Source of the DNA: Ganoderma boninense
Lineage: Eukaryota > Basidiomycota > Agaricomycetes > Polyporales > Polyporaceae
Assembly: GCA_002900995.3 (NCBI GenBank)
Contig: CM035308.1
Coordinates: forward strand, 3,684,089 to 3,748,088
Direction of reading: 5' to 3'
Length of the DNA stretch: 64,000 nucleotides
Shown: positions 1-12,325 of the stretch, in pieces
Numbering within the stretch: position 1 is the first letter of the stretch
How the letters are laid out: each line of letters opens with the position of its first letter
Translations under genes and position numbers: made by a program
The notes under the pieces: model-generated
Databases searched by the model: none
What the model saw: the letters and a program-made list of their open reading frames with translations, nothing else
Told to the model about the DNA's origin: nothing

Positions 1-701
1 CGTCCAAAGTATGCAACATCCGATTCGGAGACAAGAGTGCCACTGGGCACTGCGCTAGCGTTCCGTGCCTGTGCAGGAATCGACCACAGCACACGGCTCC
101 ACCGCAGCAGCTACGTATGAAGACGGACTACGCGACGGTTCGGAAATGGAGTTCGCGTTCAACACCGAGTTTGACACTGAGCAGCGTGTGAACCAGGCGA
201 GGACGACCCGTACGCGTACCAGGACTTGGATGCCCGTCTCGACCTCCACACTTCGTGACGCACGGTGACGGGTATTAGGAAGTCGCACGACGGCGCGCAT
301 TGGCTCCGGGCCGCGCGAGTTGGGACTTGGGCTGCGCGGGATGCACTGCCGGCGACCGACATATGACTCGAGCTCCGAGTCGTTCGGGGAGATATGCTCT
401 CAGCTGGTAGTGTTCTGACCAGCGCGACGAATGCGCACAGCAGGATTTTCGAGATAGCCTGGGTCGAATGTTGATAACGACTGCTGCGGGCTGAGCCTTC
501 TCTCTGATCGTTTTCTTGCGCTGTTTTGCTTCCTTCACCGATCATGTCGCTCGTTGTTGCTGGTCTCGTTCTCTGTCGCAATGCCCTCTCCCTCGCACCG
601 CCTGTACCGCAGAATGTTTCGTCTTGGTTCCCGCACAGGAGTGAACTCCGGGAGGTGAGAGCTGACGGGCAAACCTGTCTCCATCGTGACATCAAGGGGT
701 A
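1..701. other. No gene recognised (left edge)
   Basis: Only the 3' flank of the minus-strand F-box gene is supported here. A plus-strand reading from the ATG near 544 begins with a short hydrophobic stretch resembling a signal peptide, but it overlaps the last exon of the F-box gene and has no recognisable domain, so I treat it as chance. The rest shows short overlapping frames on both strands and no family match. Confidence 0.4.
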
Positions 702-2709
702 TCAAACCGTCCAAGTCTGCACCGACTTCTCGTATCCGACCCCGGTAAACTGAAAAGACGGATGAGGCCACCGAGGACTCCAATGCAACGAAAGACAAAG
801 ACAAAATCCTCAGCGCATAGTGCATGTACTCACCTTCACCGTGAAGCCCGTCATATTCATCACCACCGATTGAATCATATGCCCAAACTGCCACTCCGCG
901 GGATCGTACGGCAACTTGAAGCGATACGCGACATACGGGATCCTCGCGCACTCCGGGTCGACGACACCCGGGAGCACCGCCTCGATGTCGTCGATGACCG
1001 CCGTCGACCCCGGTTCCGAGTCTCCTGCATTCGAGTTGGAGTCATCACCCTCGGGGTGGTGCGCCGCAAGGCCCTGCCCCCTCCTGCTCCTGCGGTGCGC
1101 AGAAAGCGGATCGACGTCGAAGACGAACACAGACGCGCTCCTCGCATTCGGGCCATCAAACACGACGAGCGGCATCCGCGAGCCGAATGGGACCAGCAGC
1201 GCACGGCGAGACAGCGTGCAGGGTATACGTAGCCGGAGACACACCTGTGGGCCCCAGTCCTCCCAGGGGACGTGTACACCCTGCGACTCGTCACCGTCCA
1301 TCTCTGCTGGCGGGTGCTCTGCGACCGCTGCCCGGATCCGAGCGAGGAGCGTCGTGCGTGGGATGAGGAAATGCATCTCGTAGTCGCCCTGGGGATCGCC
1401 GATCCAGAAGGTGAGTGCGACGACCGAGTGCGACGACAGGTCGACGTGGAAATGCCCTTCGGGGGGCTGTGGGCGGTCGCCGGTGCAGACCGCGTGCGAA
1501 CGGATGCGGTCATCGCGGTGAAGGTCCTCGCATTGCAAGGACAGCGTGCACATTCGCTGAGTGGGAGTGTCGGACGGGGAGAAGCTGTATATGCTGAGAC
1601 ATGGCGCGGCTTGGGACACGTTGGGGATGACGAGGAGGTAGGGGTCTTCCAGTGGGACGACGTGGACCAGCTGCGTGCCGACGTATGCTCGCTGGCAGCG
1701 GAGGGATCGATGAGATCGGGCCGACATCGGGAGTGAGAGGGGGACGCACCGAAATCCTCTCACCCGTCCTCCAGCGGTACACTTCGATGAACACGGCGCG
1801 AGGCTCACCAGGCGCGCGTGTAACAGACAGTTGCAAAATAACATACTGTCCGTCGATGTGGAGTTCAACGACGATTGTCATCTGCTGGGCGTTGTGCTGG
1901 ACCCCAGTCAGCCCACCAAAAACGTGCACTTCAGGCCGCGCCGCCGCCGGGTGTGGTGTCGACCAGACGATCTTTGAGCCGCTGAGGGAATAGAAATGAA
2001 TGTAAATCTCGTCTAAACTGCAGGTCTGTCAGTTCATCTGCTGAAAGTGGCGAGATTAGGTACTGACTTCACCCGTACATCCTCAGGCGTAATAGTATCA
2101 GCTATCTCGGCGATCACGAGCAGATCTTGAGCGTGGTCTATGGCCCACTTGGAAATCACTCGACCTGGCCTGCTTGCCGTACGGATTGGAAGGAGGTAGC
2201 GTTGAGACTGTATACCGGCCAGTGCTGAACCGGGGGTGAAGACAGAGAGAGATATGTTGGACCGACCGCCATGGCTGTAGAGGTATGTGAGGGACGATTC
2301 GGCAGGTGTCTTCATGTTCCACTGGAGATTGCGCATGCCAATAATGTGGTTAGGATGAGCGGAAAGATCCTCGTGGTCGAAAACACCTCTTTCGAAGTTG
2401 GATACGTATCTGCGGAGACGCTGTAGTCGTTCCGATGTCGGCAGGATGCTGGAACCCCCGTCGACCATGCCGTTGAGCGCAAGTTCGATTTTGTATTGCA
2501 GATAAAGATCGGAGTCGATGACTTCTGCAAAGTAACGGCAAACCTAAAAAGAGGTTAGAGTTTTCTTGAGGTCGGGTGTGTTTGCGTACTTGGGCACATC
2601 TCGCGATATCTCGACCGCGAAGCAGCGAAAATGCGAGAGCGAGGACGTCGGCAGTCAGGTCATCGATCTTGGGAGGAGTCATCTTCCTGGCTGAGTACGC
2701 TGGATCCAT
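702..2709 (-). CDS. F-box protein with large C-terminal domain (583 aa model)
   Basis: Probably a substrate-recognition subunit of an SCF ubiquitin ligase; the substrate is unknown. My model has five exons: 2709-2590, 2543-2068, 2017-1764, 1687-834 and 749-702. They total 1752 nt in one frame and use GT-AG introns throughout. The N-terminus (about residues 10-60) reads as an F-box: a Leu-rich stretch with LTADVLALAFSLL, then an Arg/Cys segment leading to CRYFAEVIDSDL across intron 1. The remaining ~500 residues form a beta-rich region typical of agaricomycete F-box-associated proteins, ending in GFTVK/FTGVGYEKSVQTWTV. A truncated second copy lies at 7935-8801, and the shared splice site and C-terminus of that copy support the last two exons. 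The start is the first ATG before the F-box; an in-frame ATG 27 nt downstream is possible. The gene is divergent from the DUF6534 gene at 4025. Confidence 0.75.
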
Positions 2710-4024
2710 ACTTGGCCTCTGTTCTTGATATCACAGTGCAGAGGCTCAGCTACACAATTGGTAAAGTCAATAGAGCGGAGAGTGGCAACGACAGTTTAAG
2801 AATCAAGAATCAAGGTACACTCCAGGCCACGTCATAGTGGACAGGCGCAGAATGAGCACGGTACTCGGATATCGCCGGAGCCCCGGCACTCGCGCCACTC
2901 ACGGCCACCGCCTCTCAGCAGTCCTCCACCACACACGTCGCCGCCAAGTCTTCGCTGCACATATTGCACAAGTAGTCCAATGCAAGAGATTGGAGTAATA
3001 ACCACCCGTTGAACTTCAGCAGGAATGCCGGAGTCGTGCCGTGCATTCAGGACGAGGTAAGTTTTCACTACGCACTTGCACTTGAATCTCTACCAAAGTC
3101 CCGTTCATGTACGTAGTTGAAGAAAAAGTCGCAACCAGTTAGGTGGAGCGTTCTTGTACTGACAATTTCCTTAGAAAGATGTACTATCGGTGCTGTACTG
3201 CGGTATCAAGGTCCGCAATCCATCATCTCAACGCCACCCTTCGGAACTCTAGTGCCAAGTTCCTAGCGATGAGTTATGATACGCCCACATCGGAACGAAC
3301 TCGAAAGACGTGTCTACAATTAACGGAGAAGGCACTGTACCTGGACAGCGTGATTTTGTGGACGTCAACAGACCAACCGGAACTGAAACAGACTTGCCAT
3401 GTATTGCACGGTGAACATCTCGATATGATGCCTATCACTCGATGGACCGCTCACCAGACGTAACCTCCGCCAATATCTGTCCAGCAACTTTCAGTAAGTT
3501 GGACAGATTCCTACTGTTCGCCGCCGACGATGACACTTATGGCTGTGCAGATGAACTCCGGCTGGCAGGATCATCAAACCTTCTTTCTTGCAGGCTGCTC
3601 CCCACTGTATCCGGCGATATCGCAGGTTTCCAACCTACCACCGGCATAAGGGATGACGGTTGGTGATTTATCGTATACACAAGGTTTAATGTCTAGACAG
3701 TGGTCGCAAATATGTTGCCTAGTCATATACGGCTCTGAAATAGAGATGAGATGCTCACACTGTGAAGGTAAGGGCATATTAGCTCGATTCATTTGTGGCT
3801 ACTTATTGTCGGCTCTGATGTTCGGTGGGTACCTACTAGACAGTGCACAATCATGGCGTTCATCAATATCCATGTCTATCAGCACTGCCAGCAGAATGTG
3901 GGGCTCGGCACAGTTGGCGAAGACGCTCCATGCGTCTGTGCGAGTTCATTCACACGTCACACCTCGCCATTTAAGCATGTCCTGGGAGGTGTATGTATGT
4001 GTGCACACCCCACACCTCTCTCTC
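2710..4024. other. Intergenic; no gene recognised
   Basis: A 1.3-kb divergent promoter interval between the F-box gene (minus) and the DUF6534 gene (plus). Small open frames occur, the longest at 3653-4270 on the plus strand, but none shows a domain and that one overlaps the first two exons of the DUF6534 gene in another frame. No repeat or RNA gene was seen. Confidence 0.4.
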
Positions 4025-7000
4025 ATGGATTGCTCAGCTCAACCCCAGCTGCCTCCTACCCTTATTTCCGGAATCAAGGAGGCCCTTGCGTGTGGCTTGA
4101 TTGGTGTTGTTGTCTCAGCTGTGTACGTCCAAAGTTCCCCACTCCTCCGCTTTTGTACCTCGGTCTCATCATCTCTCGAACAGCGTATATGGGGTCACTG
4201 TCTTGCAGGCCTACATATACTTCCGGGACAAGGGCCAAGACTCCATCCGCTTGAGATACTTTGTCAGTAAGCTTGAGCTGAGTTAACTGCTCCAACCTAG
4301 TAAATGGAGCTGATGCTGGTTTGAAGGTTGGACTGCTATTGTATGTACATCTTATTCAGAATGACTGCTCGGAATGCCTTACTAGTATATTCAGCTTCCT
4401 CGATACGATTTCGATGGCTCTCACTGTGAGCATCTATTATGAATACTTCGTCACAGCTTTCGGAAACCAGTCGTTGCTCTTCCGCACCCCTACGTGAGTC
4501 CCCTGGAACCCCCTCTCCGCTAATTCACTAAAGTATTTGTATTGCAGGACTTTCGCGGTGAGTGGTATCACAAATCTTCAGAGATAAATGGGCATGCAGA
4601 TGCTTACTAACGGCCATGGGTTTAGTTTGAAAACGGAGTTACGGTAAATATTCGATGATCGTCGCATATTGACCTTCAAGACTGATTCAAACTCAGGTTA
4701 TTATCGGAACGCTCACTCAGTGGTAAATTCCTACTTTCACGTCGCACAGCAGTGTTTCTTACACCAGAACAGCTTCTTTGCACATCGTCTTTGGGCCTGT
4801 GAGTTTGTATATTTGTACAATGATAGTCGAATCCGACGATAACGATGACTTCCATCGGGCTAAATAGTAAGCAAGCAGAATGTCATGGTCGTTAGCACCA
4901 TCGTAAGTGACCACACCTTCATGCCCCAGATGATACATATTGACAGAATAATTTGATCATAGGTTGTTCTTGCTCTATGCTCTTGCGGTGAGTGGGTGAG
5001 CTATATGAAGTGCAATACTCTAACAATCTGCTGGGGTTTGCGCTTCAAGGTCCAGGAATTGGTATGTCAAAACACGAGTGTCATCAGCCGGGGCGCAAAA
5101 TGATTGTAATTCCGTATACAATGACAATGTAATACCATCTTATATTGAATAACATTACATAACTATATTGCCAGTTTTAGGTTTGTATCGACATTACAAA
5201 GGAGTGGTTATTATGAGACTGGCAATGCATACCGAGTATTGCATTGCAAACCCATGCGGGGCGCATTGCAAACCTCAGCAATGCAAGGTAGAAATTCCTA
5301 TGGCAGGCAGGTATTACAGTTATCAAAAGAAGCAGTTCATAGACTCTACACGACAGCCAACATTCACACTGGATGCGTTGCGAGGAAATATATTCATTGA
5401 CAACTACTAATAACGCACAGAACAACGCGACGACTAAAACGTAGGCATGGCGCAAATACAGTCAGAGCACTAAAATGCTGGGTTGAGGGCGGGTCCAGGA
5501 GGGTTCAGGTGGGGTAGGGGTTTCAAGGGGAAATGGAAGAGAGGGAGGAGACGAAGACGAAGAAAAGAACATATGAGACCCTTACCTGTCCTTAGGTCCT
5601 CGTCAGATGAGGCTGAATCGTAGTGACATAATAACAGAGATGCGAGAGGGATGGAAGACACCATAGCAAAGGCAATGGTCGCGCAGGAAGGGGGTGGGTG
5701 CCATAGCGACAAAATTCAAGACAGGTCAAGGGACAGGGTGACCGAAAAGATACACTGACTCACCTTTTTGAAGCCTCACAAACTTCATGGAGGGGAAACA
5801 TAACCGATGAGGCAACGTGAGGAGGAGGAAGCGCATATAGTCAACGCTGAAGAATGAAGCGCATACAAGGACGTACCGGCCTTCGAGCCAAACAGGCAGC
5901 GTAGAGACTGCTGGAGTGAAGACGTCAGTACAACAGACTCGAAGACATATCATGAAACCCCGATCATATGAATACATAGCTCTGACTGGGGTGGAAAGCC
6001 ACGGTATGATGGGGGGAAGGAGGAAGCGTTGAGGGTGTAGCGAGAGGGTGCGGAGCTTGATAAAGGACGGGAAGACCGAATGACAGGTCACGAACTTGGA
6101 CTGGCCCGTGACAGCGCACGGACCTCGTCCAAGAATCACGGTCAACTGGTCCACAAGTCTCACGATCGACTACTCCCTCACGTTCAGGGCACAGATGAAC
6201 GACTCACCATTCGCGGGGGTGTTCTTGGGGGTTTACCGCGACTTCTCGACATTGCTTCGACCCTTCCTTCTAGAAAACAAAAATAGTGGAGGGCCAGATA
6301 TGACGTTGTAGCAGCGTGTTTCACCAGTGACGAATGGAGCACAGAGAGCCGCGGCAGAGTGTCGATCGCAAATGGTGGAGATGAACATGGAACCAACAAC
6401 GAGCGCTGAGCTTCATCGGGATGAAGCGCTGAAGTGACCCCGGGCCGCCCACCATACTGGCCGCGAACTCGGATTACAGGCACTTTGACTATCAAATCCT
6501 TGACCACCTTATAATAATACAATCCTACTAAAAATCATTACTCTGGCATGGCGGTTTTAATCTCGACGGTTTCAGGTTTGCATGTGCAAGTTGATGCATT
6601 GCAAACCTCACCCGTCCAGTTGTGGTATGGAAACCCGGCCCGGCGTGGCAATGGAATTGCCACGGGTTAGCGCTGTTGCTGATGGTAGTTTTGACAGCAT
6701 TGCTTATGTTCCAACCTTGCGTCAGCCATATCCGTGAATCTGTACGTGCATCGCATAACATCGTCGTCTGGATGGCGCTCATTCTATGCTATGAACTAGC
6801 CACACACACAGCGACATCTACTACCTCGGCTCTCTCGAAACCAGGATTCTTGCAGGCTTTGCAAATGGTCTGAGCGTGGTCTGCGACATCGTCATCGCTG
6901 CCGCTCTCACCTACTACCTTCACTACAAGAGGACCGGATTTAAGAGGTGCAGCTCGAATTGACCAACATGACGCAACTCCATGCTGACTCGGACATCCCC

Positions 7001-7705
7001 TGTACAGGACCGATTCGATGATCGACCGGCTGATTATCTACGCCGTAAACCGAGGAGCACTTACTGCGTGAGTGCTGAGCCTTGCAAAATGTGTCGAACT
7101 TCCTACACTGTAGCCATTACGCTCACTTGTAATCTCGCTTTGTTGACCAGGATGTGCCAGGCCGGCCACATGATCACTGTGTGTTCCTCGTTATGAACAA
7201 GAGCTCGTCCATGCGCTAATTCTAATGACAAGATCGTCGGATTTCCGGGGCACTTTATATTCTTCGTATTTGGCCTCTTGGATGGAAAACGTATGTGCAT
7301 GTCTCTGGTGACTACTTGGAGTCTTTCCGTCTCCCTCTGACCAATTCTCGAGAATAGTATACTGCAACACACTCCTCGCAACGTGAGCCATCGCACAGAG
7401 ATAATGGATCCCATCCAACAAGTCGCTGTCGTAGCTAATGTTTCCCTACGCACACAGCCTCAATGCACAGAAGTCCATGAGCCGAGAGGAGAAAACTGTC
7501 ATGGAGCTAGGCACACAACTTGAAGTGTTCAAACGACAAAGGATTCGAGGGGACACCTCTCAACAATCGGATCGTGTCAGTGCATTTCTTGATTGACATT
7601 GAATTAGCGTTTAACTGACCTCTCTCTGTGTCATTCTAGGAATCCGACCGTGTGCCGCCGTTCGTGGTGGATGTCACGCATGAGAAAACAGTGATGTATT
7701 GCTGA
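4025..7705 (+). CDS. DUF6534 family membrane protein, micro-exon rich
   Basis: A multi-pass integral membrane protein of unknown function, from a family greatly expanded in agaricomycetes. Family hallmarks in order: YGVTVLQAYIYF (exon at 4184-4262), FLDTISMALTV with YYEYFVTAFGN (4395-4493), ENGVTVIIGTLTQ (4626-4722), FFAHRLWA (4773-4798), LETRILAGFANGLSVVCDIV followed by YYLHYKRTGFKR (about 6800-6945), DSMIDRLIIYAVNRGAL, CQAGHMI, and a hydrophilic tail ending with TGA at 7703. Several exons are tiny: 14 nt at 4327-4340, 10 nt at 4548-4557, 18 nt at 4626-4643 and 12 nt at 5050-5061. The next intron is about 1.6 kb, against about 45 bp in the paralogue at 10175-12325. In my reading, the exon after that large intron (from 6698) is not in the phase expected from the paralogue, so functionality is uncertain. 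Confidence 0.65.
5062..6697 (+). other. Enlarged intron or inserted segment within the DUF6534 gene
   Basis: This 1.6-kb stretch separates two exons that are about 45 bp apart in the paralogous gene. It contains a 15-bp direct repeat, GCATTGCAAACCTCA, near 5270 and 6597, and similar AGGTTTG-containing sequence near 5176 and 6571. Minus-strand open frames at 5726-6163 and 6184-6522, with splice-like GT signals, hint at a nested gene, but I recognise no domain. No clear terminal repeats or target duplication were found, so calling it a mobile element would be unsupported. Confidence 0.4.
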
Positions 7706-7934
7706 AAGACCTATACCAAAGGATGCGAAGTCTGGATCTACCGTCAAACATCCCGGTGCATGGCGAGTTGTGGATTGAAGGATGAGATGCTTCTGTCCGC
7801 AGACCGCGAACAACCGTGATATATAGTACTAGTGGAAGGACAGTTTGCGGACATCCGTCAGGCCCGGTTAGTGATGATGTGAATACCAATCAATACGTAC
7901 CTGGCACGCACCTGGCCGAGCAAGGCGGCGATGG

Positions 7935-8801
7935 TTTCTCCGGCGCAGTAACAAGAGTATCTTGAGCATATTTCCCATGCAGAAGGCCACTTCCAAACCG
8001 ACCTCTCACTCTCCATTGTCGCCCTCACCCTCAACATCGCATGCGCCGATGCGGAACACGAGTACCAGACGCAATTTCTTGTCCCGCGTGCGACGCTCCT
8101 CACCCTGGCCCGCCGTCACGCCGCCCACTCTCGATCCCAGCCCGAGCCCGGAGTGGAGGGTGAGACAGATGGAAACGGAGAAGGAAGCGGCGGGCCTGTC
8201 TTTGTGCCATAGGCCGACTGGGGGCCCAAGGGATGCCTCCGGCTGTGTCTGCAGCCCCCGGGCTCTCTCGCAGTGCGCGATCTCGTCTCGATCCCATTTG
8301 GCTCGCGCATGCCCCTCGTCGTGTCGGACCCGGATGGGCATGGGGACGCAGACGCGGACACTAGGAGCGTGTGGGTGTACGTGTTTGACCTCAACCCGTT
8401 TCTCTCCCGCCGGATCCGGCAGGAGCGCCGTGATCGTGTCGACGCGTCCCATGATGGCTCTACTCGGGGACCGAGCTGCCACTGGAAGGGGAATATCAGT
8501 AGTGATGACATACAGGCCGTGCTCCCGGGCGTCGTCGACCCGGAATGCTCGGGCATCCCGTTCTGCGTATGGCGCTTCAGGGTGGAGTTTCCGGACATGC
8601 CCCTCGGGCAGAGGCTCGAGGACGTCCTGCGGTCAGTCGTGATGGTCGCGACGGGATTCACTGTGAAGGTGAGTGTTATGGCTGCGGGCCCTGCACCCTT
8701 GATTTTAAGATTGAAACTGAGTTGCTCGCTGTTGCTATGGACATCTACTGCAGCTCTTCGGTGTGGAACATGAAAAGGTGGTACAGACCTGGACAATTTG
8801 A
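7935..8801 (+). pseudogene. 5'-truncated copy of F-box-associated gene with in-frame stop
   Basis: This segment is collinear with the C-terminal third of the F-box protein at 702-2709. The match runs from EGHF(Q/H)xDLS through PFGSRMPLVV, VLPGVVDPEC and GFTVK to the final short exon (VEHEKVVQTWTI then TGA at 8799-8801), with the intron before that exon conserved. At 8210-8212 a TAG replaces the Trp of the PWEDWGP motif of the intact copy, giving P-stop-ADWGP. No F-box or upstream exons are found before about 7935, where stops appear. The piece is therefore a dead partial duplicate, on the opposite strand from its source. Confidence 0.8.
8210..8212 (+). other. In-frame TAG replacing a conserved Trp
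   Basis: Reading GTG CCA TAG GCC GAC TGG, where the paralogue reads PWEDWGP. A single G-to-A change from TGG explains it. Flanking codons remain in frame on both sides. Confidence 0.8.
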
Positions 8802-10174
8802 GTTCATCTATTTTCCACCACTTCTAGCTTGATCCAACTTGCGCCAAGTACGAGGTTCCTCGTACTCGCAAAGTTGCAACTGTCTGGCATAATAAATTCT
8901 GTTTCATATGATCAACTTTCAAGAGTGATTTCAACGCCATGCAATCATACCCGCCTCGGAGGAGATTCTGAAACTCGGAGGGCTGAACATGGTGGTTGGT
9001 CCCAGGTTCCGTCACGAGGTAGCTGAGACTGTAATTTTAGACAAAGGAAGTGTGTCCATTGAATTTCTTCCGCTCTAGGAGAGATCCATAATGGAGCAAA
9101 TGGTCCAGTGCAACGCCATCGTTGGACGTCTGCGGTGGGTACTTATTCTCGGCATTTCCGCGTAAGACTGAACCGGAGGAAAACGTTATAGCGACGCGCA
9201 CAAGGCCACCGTGTTCCTCGGGCACTAGTCGCTGAACAGGTACCGTAAACCCGCGGACTCCGATTCGCGGAAGTTTTGAGGCCGCGACATGTGCCGCTAC
9301 CTCCAGCGCTGGTATGCACCAAACGGAAAGTATTGCGAGTTGGGACCTCGGACTGGAGTAGTAGCTGATTCCAGCAGCTCGCATGAGAGTTCCAATTGAG
9401 CTCCGCACCGAAGGAAGGGGTGGTGGAATGGGGCTGCTAGAGTATCAGTATAGAACGCCGACCCCGGGGTCGAAGCGCACGCAGGCTTAGCGAAGCCGGC
9501 TACGATAATGGAAGACCGGCCAGCCGCGGCGCATATTGAGGGCGGTCTATGGAAGCACACCGCGGTATTCTGAAACACCGGTCTGCACTCGCCTGTCGCG
9601 TTCATAACCTTCGCCCGAAATGATGTGCGTGGGGAAGGTGATCTACGCACTGCTCCAGATCTTCCGGTTCGGAGCCTGGCATTCAGTCGCATCACATTGG
9701 GCGCCGGGCTCTGACGCGGGACGCGTACATACCGCACATGCGGGCAATACTTAGCGGGAGATCGTGTGGCACAGAGCAAAGCGAGAAGGTCGCGGACCCG
9801 TACCCCAGCGGCCTAATCCTACGTCCGCTCGATTGGCGGTTCCCAGTTGCGCAGCATAAGGCTTGTGCGTTGCATCGACGCGGACCTCGAAAATTGGATA
9901 TAAACACAGGATAAATCACTACTACTATCATCATCTACATGGCAGACCATAAATACAGTCTACGGAGCAAGCGCAGCAATAACGAGCGTAAGATTTCAGA
10001 TGCGCGCGGAAAAGCAGAAAAAATGAATGTCACAGTACCGATAAGATAGCCTCCTAGAATTTTTCTTCCGCCTGTCACCTTTCATACAGAACCTATTATA
10101 CTTCGTGACCCATATCGCTGTGCATGCGCGCCATGGCCTATTGGGTCAGTATGAGAGCTGTCAGTAAGGCACGA
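8802..10174. other. Intergenic; no gene recognised
   Basis: A GC- and CG-rich stretch (about 9200-9870) gives long overlapping open frames, such as minus 9297-9779, with no recognisable domain and no intron pattern. It lies between the truncated F-box copy and the 3' end of the minus-strand DUF6534 gene. I see nothing functional in it. Confidence 0.4.
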
Positions 10175-12325
10175 CTATGATGACAGTCGGGGCGCACGCA
10201 CCGCCTTGTCCTGCGAGAGGTCGATCACGAAGCTGGGCATACTCTCCGACGCCTGCAAGTCAAGGATTAAAGAAACGGAATGGGAATGCGAAGGGAAGGG
10301 AAACTGACATCGTCGTGGCGACCGTTGTTGCTGCGGTGGTTTCCTGCGCGCGAGGAGACGGGCGTGTTGCCGGATATGCGGTCGAGGATCTGCGTGCCAA
10401 GCTCGACGATGTTGGTCCCCTCGCCCCTCATCGCCTTTTGCGCGTTCAGCCTGTCATCGCATAGAAAGGGTCAGGTCGCTTATTAACAGGGAAGGACGTG
10501 AACTCACGTCGCGAGGAGGGTGTTGATGTACACTGCCATCAAGCGAGAGGTTAGCGCATGCTCGAAGGGATGAGGAGGAGCGACGCGACGCACGTTTCGA
10601 CTCCAGCAGGCCGAACACGAAGAAGTACGAGTGGTCCGGGTAGGCGGCAATCTGGTCAACTGGGCGGTCAGCGAGACGCGTAGGAGGGTATAGAAGGAGT
10701 CGACGTACGCTAACCATGTGGCCGGTCTGACAGATACTGCATAGGTACGCGGAAAGAGAGCGTCGGTCAGTGATGTGCATGGACGCTCGACGGAGAAAAA
10801 TGGTTCGAGGAGCTCACGCGGTGAGGATGCCCCGGTTGATAGCATAGACGATCAAGCGGTCAATCATCCCGTCAGTCCTGTGAACGATCATGATTGTGAC
10901 CGCGACAGAAGGTTTGAATAAGCTCGTCGAAGAATCATGGGTACCACAACGCACCTCTTGAAACCTGTCCTCTTCGAGTGCAGGTAGAAGCACAGCGCGA
11001 GGACGATGATGATGTCGCAGAGCACGCTCAGGCCACTGCCCAAGCCGCCAAGAATTCGGGTTGAGAGCAAGGCGAAGTAGGTGATGCTCGCATGGTCCCA
11101 GCTACAACATCGTTGTCATCTTTAGGTTAGCTTCGTTCTCGGGCTTTCTGTGATGAAATGCACGTACAGACGGATCGACAGGGCTGACACATAGAGCAGA
11201 ACATGAACATTAGCCGCTGTGTTGGACTCGTATTGATTATGAATATGGGGGTAGACATACCCAGTCCCGGCCCTGCAAAAATGGGATGGTCAGACATCCC
11301 TTGATATCAGTCGTGAATATGGTGGATCGACGTACCGAAAGAGCAGAGCGCAAGCAGAACCTAACCAAAGTGCCCAGGTCAACACATCGCCCGATGAGGA
11401 TATCATAACGAACGTACAATGCTGCCCACGAGCAAATAGTTCCGCTTGCTCACTGTCATAACACGTTGGAGCGACCGTGGTCAACAAATGGGATCAGGGA
11501 CAATGACTCACAAGCCCAGATACGGTTTGCGAAGAACCTGACAGTGAGGGTGACAGCATGAGAGCAGGGTCGCTGACAGAATCTGAGACAAGTTACGTAC
11601 AGTTGTACAAGACACGCGATCAGAACCTGCCAGATATTTATGAGTTTCAGACGTGCGAAACAGTACCATTCTAAAAGCGTTGAATACTTACACTGATCGC
11701 TTGGAAGAACTGGACGATGAACGCATCATTAGCTTTGCCATCGGCGTGCCTATCGACCTGGGGCACGAGTCACTCACCACTAACGAGCTGTAATGGAGCG
11801 ACTATGAGAGAGCCGCAGACGAAATGTCCGATGAGGACTAACCGGGGGACATTCAAAAGCAACAGCGGCTGTCCGAAGTCGGTCACGGCATATTGGTACA
11901 GGACTTGCACCGTTATTGCTAGTGAGATCGTGTCGAGGGCACTGGGTCGCACAGGCACGGGCATGAATCAACCGAAGTAGACAGGCCCTAGGAGGGAGTA
12001 CGCACAAGAGGATTGCGACCTTCACGACCGACGGCACTTGTCAGCGCATGTCCCCCGGGAGTTGCCAGTTTTGCTCACAAAGGATCGCATTGCCAAATGC
12101 GTAGAGTCCTCCCTACATTTCCGGAAGTAGATGTATACTTGCAAGATAGAGACACCGTATACACTGCGTGCACGACGCGGTTAGAAACCGAAGACCCACC
12201 GAGGGAAGACGGAGCGCAGCGTACCATGTTGCGAAAATGGTGCCCAGCACTAAGCACGAGAGGGCCTCCCTGAGGGCAGAGATGAGCGCGGCTTCGGCGG
12301 CGGCAGCGGCAGCGGAGGAATCCAT
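10175..12325 (-). CDS. DUF6534 family membrane protein (compact paralogue)
   Basis: Paralogue of the gene at 4025-7705, same membrane family, function unknown. The first exon begins with MDSSAAAAAAEAALISALRE at 12325 and a hydrophobic segment. Then come VYGVSILQVYIYFRK, a short exon GTCGCAATCCTCTT (14 nt, as in the paralogue), ALDTISLAITVQVLYQYAV, then VLIACLVQL, FFANRIWA, LSKRNYLLVGSI, a 12-nt exon, and VSALSIRL. The largest conserved exon reads RILGGLGSGLSVLCDIII with FYLHSKRTGFKR (about 11080-10955). The C-terminal part has MIDRLIVYAINRGIL, CQTGHMV, and a hydrophilic tail ending in TAG at 10175-10177. Every intron is about 45-70 bp. All family motifs are present without a frame break that I could see. 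Confidence 0.75.
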
